Below the pieces are notes generated by a model. That model was given only the letters and a program-made list of their open reading frames with translations. It was not told the origin of the DNA and did not search any database. This document shows positions 27,486-34,768 of a stretch of DNA of 64,000 nt, piece by piece (the stretch's first letter is position 1; each line of letters opens with the position of its first letter). Both the position numbers and the translations under genes were made by a program. The stretch is from Listeria swaminathanii (lineage in GTDB: Bacteria > Bacillota > Bacilli > Lactobacillales > Listeriaceae), in assembly GCF_014229645.1 (NCBI RefSeq), contig NZ_JAATOD010000001.1, positions 806,001 through 870,000 on the forward strand, given 5' to 3'.

Positions 27486-29363
27486 ATGAAAAGCGAAGAA
27501 TCGAATAATAGGCTAAAAAAGCTGCGTTCATATATGGGAATCAAAAATGTGATAGGTTTTCTTTTTCTGATTAGTTTCATGATTGTTATTGGCACTAGTA
27601 ATCAACTAGATGTGCAGGCGGAAAATCTCACTCAACCAACAGCGATTAATGAAATTTTTCCAGATCCTGCTTTAGCGGATGCAATGAGAAGTCGATTAGG
27701 TAAAGCCAGTGTAACAGATATAGTATCACAAAATGAGTTAGACCAGCAGACAGGAATTAATGTACCGGAGGAAGGAATAAAAGATTTGGAGGGGATACAG
27801 TACTTAAATAATCTATCTAGTTTATATGTATACTTTAACGAGATAACTGATATCAGTGTAATATCAAAATTATATAATTTAAAACATGTGTATTTGGATG
27901 AAAATCAAATCAATGATATTAGTGCGTTATCTAACTTAACGAATTTAACAGAATTGAGTTTGGGTTCAACTCAGATAAGTGATATCAGTGCATTATCGAA
28001 TCTAACAAATCTAACGGCCTTATCTTTATCTGATAATCAATTAAATAATCTGGACGCATTATCTGGCTTACAGAATCTAAAGGTTTTGAATTTGGTGAAA
28101 ACGCAGACGAGCGATATTAGTGCATTGTCAGGTTTAACGAATCTAGATAATTTGTATTTAGGCTATAATCAGATAAGTGATATCAGTACGTTGTCAGGTT
28201 TGAAGAACTTGGAAAATTTGTATTTAGAGCATAATCAAATACGTGATATCAGCCCACTATCAAGTTTAACTAAACTAACAGGTTTAAGTTTATTCAAGCA
28301 GGAAATAATGAACGATCCAATTATGTATAACCCAGCGATTACGATATCTAATGATATTAAGGATGTGTCAGGGTCTTTAATAGCTCCAGCAACAATTAGT
28401 GATAATGGGACTTATACTAATCCGAATATTACGTGGAATCTATCAAGCTATCTCAATGAAGTAAGCTATACTTTTAGGCAAACAGTAACTGTCGGAAACG
28501 CAACAGATGATTTTTATGGAACAGTAAGACAACCACTTCAAGCAATACCGGTAGATTATACAGCGACCTTTGATGTTAATGGAACGGAAACTAAAGAATC
28601 GGTTGAAACTGGGGATTTTTTAACAGAACCAGCTGAACCGACCAAAGAAGGCTACACATTTATTGGTTGGTACGATGCGAAAACAGGCGGAAATAAGTGG
28701 GATTTCAGCACAGATAAAATGCCAGCGGAAGATATGACTTTGTACGCCCAGTTTAGTATTAATGATTACACAGCTACTTTTGATGTAGATGGGAAAAAAA
28801 CGACAGAACTTGTCAATTATCAGTCCAAGTTGTCAGCTCCGGCAGAACCGAAAAAAGTAGGTTACACGTTTACAGGTTGGTATGACACGAAAACAGGCGG
28901 AAATAAATGGGATTTCGCTACGGGTAAAATGCCAGCAAGGAATATGACTTTATACGCCCAGTTTAGTATTAATAAGTATATTGCCACATTTGATGTAGAT
29001 GGGAAGACAACGACAGAACTCGTCAATTATCAATCAATACTCTCAGCTCCCGCCGAACCGACCAAAGAAGGCTACACATTTACGGGTTGGTTTGATGCGA
29101 AAACAGGTGGAAATAAATGGGATTTTGCGGCGGATACAATGCCAGCGAGCGATATGACTTTATATGCGCAATTTAAAAAAACAGACGGAGAATTTTCTGT
29201 AAATGAGCCAGGAAATAAGGATAAGTCATCAAAGGGGAGCAAACAAACAAATGCTGTAAATACTTTACCAAAAACTGGTGATACAAGATCATTTTGGTTT
29301 TTAGCTGGAATACTATTTGTAGGTATGGGAGCTAGAATGATGAAAAAATCTAGACAAATATAG
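27486..29363 (+). CDS. internalin-like LPXTG surface protein
   Basis: 625 residues. Signal peptide about 1-45 with a basic start and hydrophobic core ending VQA. A cap region is followed by about eight 22-residue leucine-rich repeats (roughly 95-275) of internalin type (ISALSNLTNLTELSLG pattern), an Ig-like LRR-adjacent domain (about 280-355), and three 70-residue B-repeats of the Listeria-Bacteroides kind (about 356-565; YTATFDV...GYTFxGWYDAKTGGNKWDF). The sorting signal LPKTG (594-598), hydrophobic span and KKSR tail follow, so sortase A should anchor it to peptidoglycan. AGGAGGG sets the start. Ligand unknown; no evidence here of virulence regulation. Confidence 0.9.
   Translation: MKSEESNNRLKKLRSYMGIKNVIGFLFLISFMIVIGTSNQLDVQAENLTQPTAINEIFPDPALADAMRSRLGKASVTDIVSQNELDQQTGINVPEEGIKDLEGIQYLNNLSSLYVYFNEITDISVISKLYNLKHVYLDENQINDISALSNLTNLTELSLGSTQISDISALSNLTNLTALSLSDNQLNNLDALSGLQNLKVLNLVKTQTSDISALSGLTNLDNLYLGYNQISDISTLSGLKNLENLYLEHNQIRDISPLSSLTKLTGLSLFKQEIMNDPIMYNPAITISNDIKDVSGSLIAPATISDNGTYTNPNITWNLSSYLNEVSYTFRQTVTVGNATDDFYGTVRQPLQAIPVDYTATFDVNGTETKESVETGDFLTEPAEPTKEGYTFIGWYDAKTGGNKWDFSTDKMPAEDMTLYAQFSINDYTATFDVDGKKTTELVNYQSKLSAPAEPKKVGYTFTGWYDTKTGGNKWDFATGKMPARNMTLYAQFSINKYIATFDVDGKTTTELVNYQSILSAPAEPTKEGYTFTGWFDAKTGGNKWDFAADTMPASDMTLYAQFKKTDGEFSVNEPGNKDKSSKGSKQTNAVNTLPKTGDTRSFWFLAGILFVGMGARMMKKSRQI
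28556..29175 (+). repeat. three imperfect tandem repeats of about 210 bases
   Basis: They encode the three B-repeats of the LPXTG protein. Units begin near 28556, 28766 and 28976 and share long near-identical runs such as the KTGGNKWDF and MTLYAQF codons, so copy number may vary between strains by recombination. Confidence 0.8.
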
Positions 29364-29369
29364 AAGCTT

Positions 29370-29408
29370 GAGTCAACACTCCTTAAATTCGGGGTGCTGG
29401 CTCTTTTT
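29370..29408 (+). terminator. terminator of the LPXTG protein gene
   Basis: gagtcaacactcc pairs with ggggtgctggctc with two G-U pairs and one mismatch, then T5. Confidence 0.75.
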
Positions 29409-29500
29409 ATTTTCCTAAATAAACAAGAAATGCGCATTGCTTTATATGGATGAAGTTAGTATAATCGTTTTAATCAACAAGGTAGAGCAGGAGGGATTGA

Positions 29501-29806
29501 ATGAAGTCGCAGCAGTCATTTATGGTGGAGGTTACCTTTTATTCTCAGACAAGAAAAACGATTCCAGAAGCGGGGTATCGGCCGCATTTTGTGATGGAGT
29601 TGGATGAGGAAAAGGAATATTTAGGCGTTGAAATTTACGATATAGAAGTGGATGCGCTGGATTCGGCGGGCTATGCCATGTGTACTTTTTTATATGAGCA
29701 AGAGGGCGTAGGTTATAGTAAGATTCAAGCAAATAAGTCTTTTATGGTTATGGAGGGTGCGAATGTTGTTGGGAGAGGAACAGTAATTAATTTTCCGATT
29801 GATTAA
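29501..29806 (+). CDS. stand-alone EF-Tu domain III-like protein
   Basis: 101 residues. The order FMVEVTFYSQ, then IPEAGYRPHFVM (residues about 22-33) and KSFMVMEGANVVGRGTVI near the end parallels EF-Tu domain III (FKAEVYVL, NYRPQFYF, FSIREGGRTVGAGVV). There is no GTPase domain, so it is not a translation factor; it may be a small beta-barrel that mimics or binds EF-Tu partners, or an immunity-like decoy. GCAGGAGGG precedes the ATG. Homology is my reading by eye. Confidence 0.6.
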   Translation: MKSQQSFMVEVTFYSQTRKTIPEAGYRPHFVMELDEEKEYLGVEIYDIEVDALDSAGYAMCTFLYEQEGVGYSKIQANKSFMVMEGANVVGRGTVINFPID

Positions 29807-29828
29807 TAATTCTCAACTCAGTTATAAT
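29799..29828 (+). promoter_or_regulatory. promoter for the NTF2-like / DUF4274 genes
   Basis: TTGATT and TATAAT with an 18-base spacer. The -10 contains an ATG (29827) in frame with the next gene, which shows that this ATG is not the true start. Confidence 0.6.
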
Positions 29829-29865
29829 GGATAGGCAAACAAAAATTACTTTCAGGAGTGTTGAT

Positions 29866-30339
29866 ATGACGGAGCAAGAACAGAAAGATTATTTACTCGA
29901 AAAAGTAGTAGCTTATTGTCAGAAGTGGAATGCTTTTGAAGCGGATATTTTTGATCGGCACAGTATGGAAGAGGCGGAATTAAGAAAAGAATTTCCTGGT
30001 GTGGATTTTCATTATGCGAAAAGAACGGATTGGTTTAAAAATTTTGCAAGCTTAATAACGCCACTTTTTGATGAATATTGCACGGATAAGCATCGCGCGT
30101 ATGTGGATGTGAATCAACATAGTTTTGGTTTTCCGGTGAAATTTAATGGGGTCGAGGATTCGGTCGAAGCGAACGTGGAGTTGAAAAACAAAAATCGGGC
30201 GGAGGTTTATATTAAAACTGAAACCAATTTTGATGATGAATACTTGTTTGTGCTTTTGCGTAAAGCCGATGAGTGGAAAATTGATAGTTATAAAAATAGA
30301 AGATATCGCAGTGAAAAATGGCAAAACAAACTGCTTTAA
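29866..30339 (+). CDS. NTF2-like fold protein, immunity-protein candidate
   Basis: 157 residues from ATG 29866 with AGGAGTG 6 bases upstream. N-terminal helices (residues 1-65), then a run of beta strands with AEVYIKTET, EYLFVLLRKADEWKIDSYKNRRY, the usual end of NTF2-like sheets. Similar proteins are labelled NTF2-fold immunity proteins; no toxin gene is adjacent. Followed 27 bases later by the second DUF4274-like gene. Confidence 0.55.
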   Translation: MTEQEQKDYLLEKVVAYCQKWNAFEADIFDRHSMEEAELRKEFPGVDFHYAKRTDWFKNFASLITPLFDEYCTDKHRAYVDVNQHSFGFPVKFNGVEDSVEANVELKNKNRAEVYIKTETNFDDEYLFVLLRKADEWKIDSYKNRRYRSEKWQNKLL

Positions 30340-30366
30340 GATAGTTATTATTTTGGAGGTATAGTA

Positions 30367-30879
30367 ATGGACAACGAGAAGATAGCGACACAAGAAAAAG
30401 CGATTTGGGAAGAGTTTCTTTCTGGGGCAAGTGCAGAAGATTTATTTCGGTCAGTGGTAACGGCGAGTTATGGTGATATTAGTTTGGATTCTCCGCTTAC
30501 AAAGAAAATAGTGAATGATGCTAGTGTGGATAAAGCGGTGGCGCTGGCTTTTTACTGGAGATTAGCTCCGCGTTATAAAAAGCAGTATGCGACTATTCAG
30601 GATGTTCCAGAGTGGTTAGAAGAAGAATTTCAGTTGATTACGATTTTGGAAGAGAAATTTGTGAATGGTTTTTATCAAAAGGAAGAAATTTATTATGATC
30701 CTAAATCGGATTTTGAAACGGATTGGACGATTGATTATTTAGAATGCGATCCGGAAAAAACATTGCCGAGTGTGATGGAGCAGGCGATTAATGGGGATGC
30801 TTTCGTTGATGAGCCTTATAGTATTTTTGAAGATGGGTTGCCTTTTGCTTTAGCTGAGAAGATTTCTGAGTTGTATTAA
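30367..30879 (+). CDS. DUF4274-like protein (paralogue of the gene at 26676)
   Basis: 170 residues with TTTTGGAGG before the ATG. SVDKAVALAFYWRLAPRYKKQY, EEEFQLITILEEKFVNGFYQKE and EDGLPFALAEKISELY align with the gene at 26676. The two copies lie on either side of the LPXTG protein gene. No catalytic residues are evident. Confidence 0.6.
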   Translation: MDNEKIATQEKAIWEEFLSGASAEDLFRSVVTASYGDISLDSPLTKKIVNDASVDKAVALAFYWRLAPRYKKQYATIQDVPEWLEEEFQLITILEEKFVNGFYQKEEIYYDPKSDFETDWTIDYLECDPEKTLPSVMEQAINGDAFVDEPYSIFEDGLPFALAEKISELY

Positions 30880-30914
30880 TCACGTATTCTAATAAGTATA
30901 GGTGGTAGTTGAAT

Positions 30915-31781
30915 TTGAAGACATATACAAAAACGAGTGAATTGTATCATAATGCTTGTCTGGAGATTTGTGCGCAAATAAAGGAAACTGGGTTTAAATT
31001 TGTGAAGAGTCAAATGACGATTAAAAAACAGACCCCGCCGTTCACCTTTGAAATTTGTTTGGAGTCTAGTAATTTAAACCGAATTGATAGTAGCAAAAAT
31101 GAGGGACATGTTTTGCTACGGTTTGGATGCTTTATTTTTGATAAAAAGACGAAGCAAGACTTATTTTATATTTCACCGTGTACGTTAATGGGTTTAGCTG
31201 ATTATGAATTGTTTGCACCTACTGGGGAAAAAAATACGGATGCGATTAACGATATAGTTGGTTTTATTAATGATAAATTTATACCAGTCGTTCAAATGAT
31301 TGCGTCAGATCCACAAGCTTTGTTGGAATTATACTCTAAAAAGCCAAAAATGCACTATGATAATTATTTCTATATTTGTGAAAGAGACTTATTTTTACTT
31401 TTTGAGCGAGCGGACCTATTGCCAGTTTATGATGCGTATATGGAGAAATATAAGCAGGGTGCATCTCGAAGTAAACGACAACGATGGAAGAAATATTTGC
31501 TAACAGAGATAGATTTCTCGCTTTCTGAAATGGAAAAAGCTGAATCGCTGCTACTGTTAAATGAAATTTCAAAGCTAATGGCGAAGCATACGGAAGTGAA
31601 GGGAAATGAACTTTTAGAGGAATCTTTTGATTGTTTGATTCATAATAAATATGACTCTAATCAGGAATGGTTAGTTGAGTATTATATGTTTATAGTTGAA
31701 AGTAGTGAATTTATACAAGATAAAGTTATTAAGCAAAAAATAGGTGCGCAAATGAGTAAAATAAATCCGTTGCAAAATTAG
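30915..31781 (+). CDS. hypothetical protein
   Basis: 288 residues from TTG 30915, 9 bases after AGGTGG; TTG 30909 in frame is too close to the site. The N-terminal 110 residues look alpha/beta (FTFEICLESSNLNRIDSS, HVLLRFGCFIFDKKTKQDLFYISPC), the rest helical. No family recognised. Lies in the run of probable immunity-like orphans. Confidence 0.55.
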   Translation: MKTYTKTSELYHNACLEICAQIKETGFKFVKSQMTIKKQTPPFTFEICLESSNLNRIDSSKNEGHVLLRFGCFIFDKKTKQDLFYISPCTLMGLADYELFAPTGEKNTDAINDIVGFINDKFIPVVQMIASDPQALLELYSKKPKMHYDNYFYICERDLFLLFERADLLPVYDAYMEKYKQGASRSKRQRWKKYLLTEIDFSLSEMEKAESLLLLNEISKLMAKHTEVKGNELLEESFDCLIHNKYDSNQEWLVEYYMFIVESSEFIQDKVIKQKIGAQMSKINPLQN

Positions 31782-31838
31782 TAGAAAACGAAAAATTAGG
31801 CTATAACCAGCATACACAATGACTGAGGAGGAAGAATT

Positions 31839-32369
31839 TTGATTCCATCTTATTTGAAAAACACTGCTAAAGAGGTAAGCATTAATGATTTTCTTAATGT
31901 AGAAATTGTAACAACAAGTAACGAGGAAACTTTTGAGATTTTATATTGTGGAACGCTTAAAGAAATAGAAGGTGATCAGTTAATTACTGGGGAAGCATAC
32001 GAAATCCCATTAAAAATTATAGCAAAAAGCAATTTATCTGGGAAAGAAATTTTGCTTTATGATGGCGCATATTATGGGTATGATAGTATGTTTAGTGATG
32101 AGTTTGAGGAAGAGGCTACGCAAAATAGAGAATTACAAAAATATCCTATAAATAATTTATCTAACATTCGTTTATCAATAGGAATTGGCATTGATTATGA
32201 ATCAGAGAAAGAAGATTATGAATTTGACGGAAATGGCAATGTAGTCCTAATTGATGATAGACATATCCCATGGGAACAAGTGAAAACGGACGGTTTTGAT
32301 TTTCTTGAAATAACAGCAACAGATGAAAATGGGGAGTCTTTATTAATTTTGACAGAAGAACTTGCTTAA
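31839..32369 (+). CDS. hypothetical acidic protein
   Basis: 176 residues from a TTG start with GAGGAGGAAG ahead. Very acidic (about 18% D+E in the middle and end), beta-rich, closing EITATDENGESLLILTEELA. Acidic small proteins are common among nuclease-toxin immunity proteins, but no family was recognised. Confidence 0.55.
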   Translation: MIPSYLKNTAKEVSINDFLNVEIVTTSNEETFEILYCGTLKEIEGDQLITGEAYEIPLKIIAKSNLSGKEILLYDGAYYGYDSMFSDEFEEEATQNRELQKYPINNLSNIRLSIGIGIDYESEKEDYEFDGNGNVVLIDDRHIPWEQVKTDGFDFLEITATDENGESLLILTEELA

Positions 32370-32391
32370 ATAAAAAATAGGAAGTTGAAAA

Positions 32392-32835
32392 ATGATACTT
32401 ATAAATAAACGAGCGGAAAATCAAGATTACCAAACAATTTTAGCGATTTGGGAAAAGTCGGTTATCGCAACGCATGATTTTTTAACTGCGGAAGATAGGC
32501 AGTTTTATAAAGAGCAGATTCCGGGATTTTTAGATCATGTGGAGTTACTTTTGTGGTTTTCTGGTGAAGAAGTCGTTGGTTTTAGTGGGACGAGTGAGCG
32601 GGAACTAGATATGCTTTTTATTGATCCGGCGTTTACAGGTCAAGGTTTTGGAAGTAAGATTCTTGCTTGGTTGATGGAAGAGAAGCAGATAAATCAAGTG
32701 GATGTGAATGAACAGAACGAAAATGCCAAGCGGTTTTATTTGAAGCATGGGTTTGTGGTTGCTTCTAGGAGTGAAGTTGATGGATTTGGGAAGGCGTATC
32801 CTATACTTCATTTGAAAAGGGCGTTTGAGAAGTGA
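32392..32835 (+). CDS. GNAT-family N-acetyltransferase
   Basis: 147 residues. Motif A LDMLFIDPAFTGQGFGSKIL (residues about 67-86) and VNEQNENAKRFYLKHGF (about 103-119) are complete. The layout resembles small YjaB/PhnO-type acetyltransferases. Substrate unknown. GGAAG before the ATG; terminator follows. Confidence 0.8.
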   Translation: MILINKRAENQDYQTILAIWEKSVIATHDFLTAEDRQFYKEQIPGFLDHVELLLWFSGEEVVGFSGTSERELDMLFIDPAFTGQGFGSKILAWLMEEKQINQVDVNEQNENAKRFYLKHGFVVASRSEVDGFGKAYPILHLKRAFEK

Positions 32836-32854
32836 AAGTAAAAGAAAATACCTT

Positions 32855-32890
32855 TGCTAGCTTCATGTAAAATGAATCTAGCGTTTTTTT
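32855..32890 (+). terminator. terminator of the accessory gene run
   Basis: gctagcttcat pairs with atgaatctagc with one mismatch, then T7. Confidence 0.85.
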
Positions 32891-33002
32891 ATACTTGCAA
32901 AAGGTCGTCTGTGTTATTGATAGCGGTTATTTGTTATTCCAAAACAAGCTGAGCAAAACTTTTTTGCGTATTTTACCAACTAAATTACTACTTGGCTTTT
33001 TG

Positions 33003-33032
33003 TTGGGATTTCGCTAGTTCCAGTGATATAAT
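33003..33032 (+). promoter_or_regulatory. promoter with a 5' leader hairpin for the DUF1254/DUF1214 gene
   Basis: TTGGGA and TATAAT, 18 bases apart, with an extended TG. The leader then holds a 13-base hairpin at 33074-33111 (atgctttttttag / ctaaaaagggcat) ending just before the AGGAGGG site. Confidence 0.55.
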
Positions 33033-33129
33033 GAACGGGTAAGTGGGATTGATTGCTCCAAAAATACATTGAAAATGCTTTTTTTAGGATTTTTTTATCT
33101 AAAAAGGGCATGTTAAGTAGGAGGGTATT

Positions 33130-34512
33130 ATGGAAGAACTAAAAGGTTTAACACTAGCAGAGGCGATGGCTGAGAAGGATCTTGTGGACTGGCGTGAGAT
33201 GAATGCTTATTCGTTAGGTTTACAAGCGTATATGTATGGTTTTCCATTAATTTATATGGCGGAATTAAGGCATCTTTGGGTTACAAATCCAGAGGCTAGT
33301 TTTTATGCAGCCTTGAACCATCTGCATATTAAAACGGAATTAGCCACTGCGACGAATTACACAACAGGTGGTTCTCCTAATAATGATACGCTCTATGCTT
33401 GGGGATGGATTGATTTAACAAAAGAGCCAGTTATTTTTTCTGTTCCAGAAACGAACGGTCGTTATTATGTAATTGAACTTGCTGATTTTTATTCGGATAA
33501 TTTTGCCTATATTGGAAAACGAACAACTGGGACGAAGGCTGGGAATTATGCTATTACACCTCCAGGATGGAAAGGTGATTTGCCTACGGATACCAATGGT
33601 TCATTTGAATCGCCAACACCGTATGCACTTGCTTTTGAACGTACAGCAGTGAACGGAGAAGCTGATGTGGAAGAAGTCAATGCAATTCAATCTCAGTTCA
33701 AGATTACTCCTTTAAGTTACTGGGGCAAATCAGATGCGAAACTTCCTGAAAGTCACGAAATCTGGGCGCCTTATGAAGCGGTTAATGATTTGATGGGCGA
33801 CTGGAAAACGATTAATCGAGCGATGACAGAAAATCCACCACGTGCCATCGATCAAACGTTAGTCACGATGATGAAGCAAATTGGAATTGGACCAGGTGAG
33901 TCACTTGATTTCGGTCATCTTCATCCTTCTGTTTTACAAGGGCTTAAACGTGCGGCTATTGACGGAAAGAAAATGCTTCGTCCGGCTATTCTTGAAGGCG
34001 GCGGTTTAAGTAAATTTTCTAATTCATGGATGATTCCAGCAAAAATTATGGGTCGCGCTGGTTATAGTAATGAATATGTTTTCCGAGCTGCTATTCAAAA
34101 TTTTGGAGGAATCATCTGTAATGATCCTGCTGAGGCTGTTTATATGACGGCAATGGCTGGAGCAGATAAGCAACATTTAAATGGTGCGAAAAATTATCGT
34201 ATTCATTTTGATGTCGAAACAATACCTCCAGTAAATGAGTTTTGGTCGCTGAGTATGTATGGGATTGACCATAACTTCGTGGATAATCTAATTAACAGAT
34301 ATGCGATTGGGGATCGTACTCCAAATATTAAAAAGAACGAAGATGGTTCTTTTGATATTTATATTCAACATGAATCTCCTGGTGCGTATAAAGAAGACAA
34401 TTGGCTTCCCTGTCCCAAAAATGAATTTTATATGATTTTAAGAGCTTACGGCCCTGATGAATCTATTATTGAACAGACTTGGATTCCACCAGTAATTGAA
34501 GTTGTAAAATAA
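33130..34512 (+). CDS. DUF1254/DUF1214 domain protein
   Basis: 460 residues, no signal peptide. N-terminal DUF1254 block (YGFPLIYMAELRHLW near 37-51, then TGGSPNNDTLYAWGWIDLTKEPVIFSVPET), a linker, and C-terminal DUF1214 (FSNSWMIPAKIMGRAGYSNEYVFRAA, PVNEFWSLSMYG, IGDRTPNIKKNEDGSFDIYIQ). The fold is all-beta and widespread in bacteria; the function is unknown. AGGAGGG sets the start. Single-gene unit between two terminators. Confidence 0.8.
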   Translation: MEELKGLTLAEAMAEKDLVDWREMNAYSLGLQAYMYGFPLIYMAELRHLWVTNPEASFYAALNHLHIKTELATATNYTTGGSPNNDTLYAWGWIDLTKEPVIFSVPETNGRYYVIELADFYSDNFAYIGKRTTGTKAGNYAITPPGWKGDLPTDTNGSFESPTPYALAFERTAVNGEADVEEVNAIQSQFKITPLSYWGKSDAKLPESHEIWAPYEAVNDLMGDWKTINRAMTENPPRAIDQTLVTMMKQIGIGPGESLDFGHLHPSVLQGLKRAAIDGKKMLRPAILEGGGLSKFSNSWMIPAKIMGRAGYSNEYVFRAAIQNFGGIICNDPAEAVYMTAMAGADKQHLNGAKNYRIHFDVETIPPVNEFWSLSMYGIDHNFVDNLINRYAIGDRTPNIKKNEDGSFDIYIQHESPGAYKEDNWLPCPKNEFYMILRAYGPDESIIEQTWIPPVIEVVK

Positions 34513-34516
34513 ATGA

Positions 34517-34550
34517 TAAAAAAGACAGAAGGAGTTTCTTCTGTTTTTTT
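34517..34550 (+). terminator. terminator of the DUF1254/DUF1214 gene
   Basis: acagaa / ttctgt stem with flanking A and T runs, T7 after the stem. Confidence 0.75.
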
Positions 34551-34568
34551 ATTTAGATATTAAAAAAT

Positions 34569-34613
34569 AAAACGACTTTTGATAATGATTCTCATTATCA
34601 AAAGTCGTTTTTT
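34569..34613 (+). promoter_or_regulatory. Fur box inside a perfect 20-base inverted repeat
   Basis: Arms 34569-34588 and 34592-34611 are perfectly complementary around TTC. The centre (34581-34599) matches the 19-base Fur consensus at 17 of 19 positions; only the two central bases differ. The right arm ends in a T run, so the same DNA may also act as a second terminator for the upstream gene. It overlaps the -35 of the ABC operon promoter, where Fur with iron would block transcription. Confidence 0.85.
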
Positions 34614-34623
34614 GTGATATAAT
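34595..34623 (+). promoter_or_regulatory. promoter of the ABC transporter operon
   Basis: Extended TG-A-TATAAT (34615-34623) with TTATCA 17 bases upstream; the -35 lies in the Fur palindrome. The start would be about 30 bases before the small ORF. Confidence 0.7.
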
Positions 34624-34657
34624 AAACAAAGATTTATTAACGGAGGTTAGCAATCAA

Positions 34658-34768
34658 ATGGGAAAAGTAATAAAAAACACGGCTCACACAACCAAAAAAT
34701 CAAAGAAAGTACTGAAGGATTCCAGTATAATGAATCCGCATGTAACTCGGGGGAAATACAATGATTGA
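34658..34768 (+). CDS. 36-residue basic peptide at the head of the Fur-controlled ABC operon
   Basis: ATG at 34658 has a strong CGGAGG 9 bases upstream, a better site than that of the ABC gene itself. The frame runs 36 codons to TGA at 34766-34768 and overlaps the ABC gene start by 8 bases, the geometry of translational coupling. The peptide is basic (Lys/Arg about 25%) with two His and no Cys, no hydrophobic core and no signal peptide; KNTAHTTKKSKKVLKD is the central part. It could be a regulatory leader, a small metal-handling protein, or a peptide cargo of the transporters. I recall small basic 'metal homeostasis' peptides in lactobacilli and enterococci but cannot confirm a match. Confidence 0.6.
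   Translation: MGKVIKNTAHTTKKSKKVLKDSSIMNPHVTRGKYND

Noticed and set aside
28556..29175. Tandem repeats as a CRISPR-like array
   Set aside because: Units are 210 bases, coding and in frame, with no short direct repeats and unique spacers.
21300..33000. Integrase, transposase or tRNA marking a current mobile element
   Set aside because: No such gene or tRNA is visible; transfer is suggested only by composition, position and gene content.
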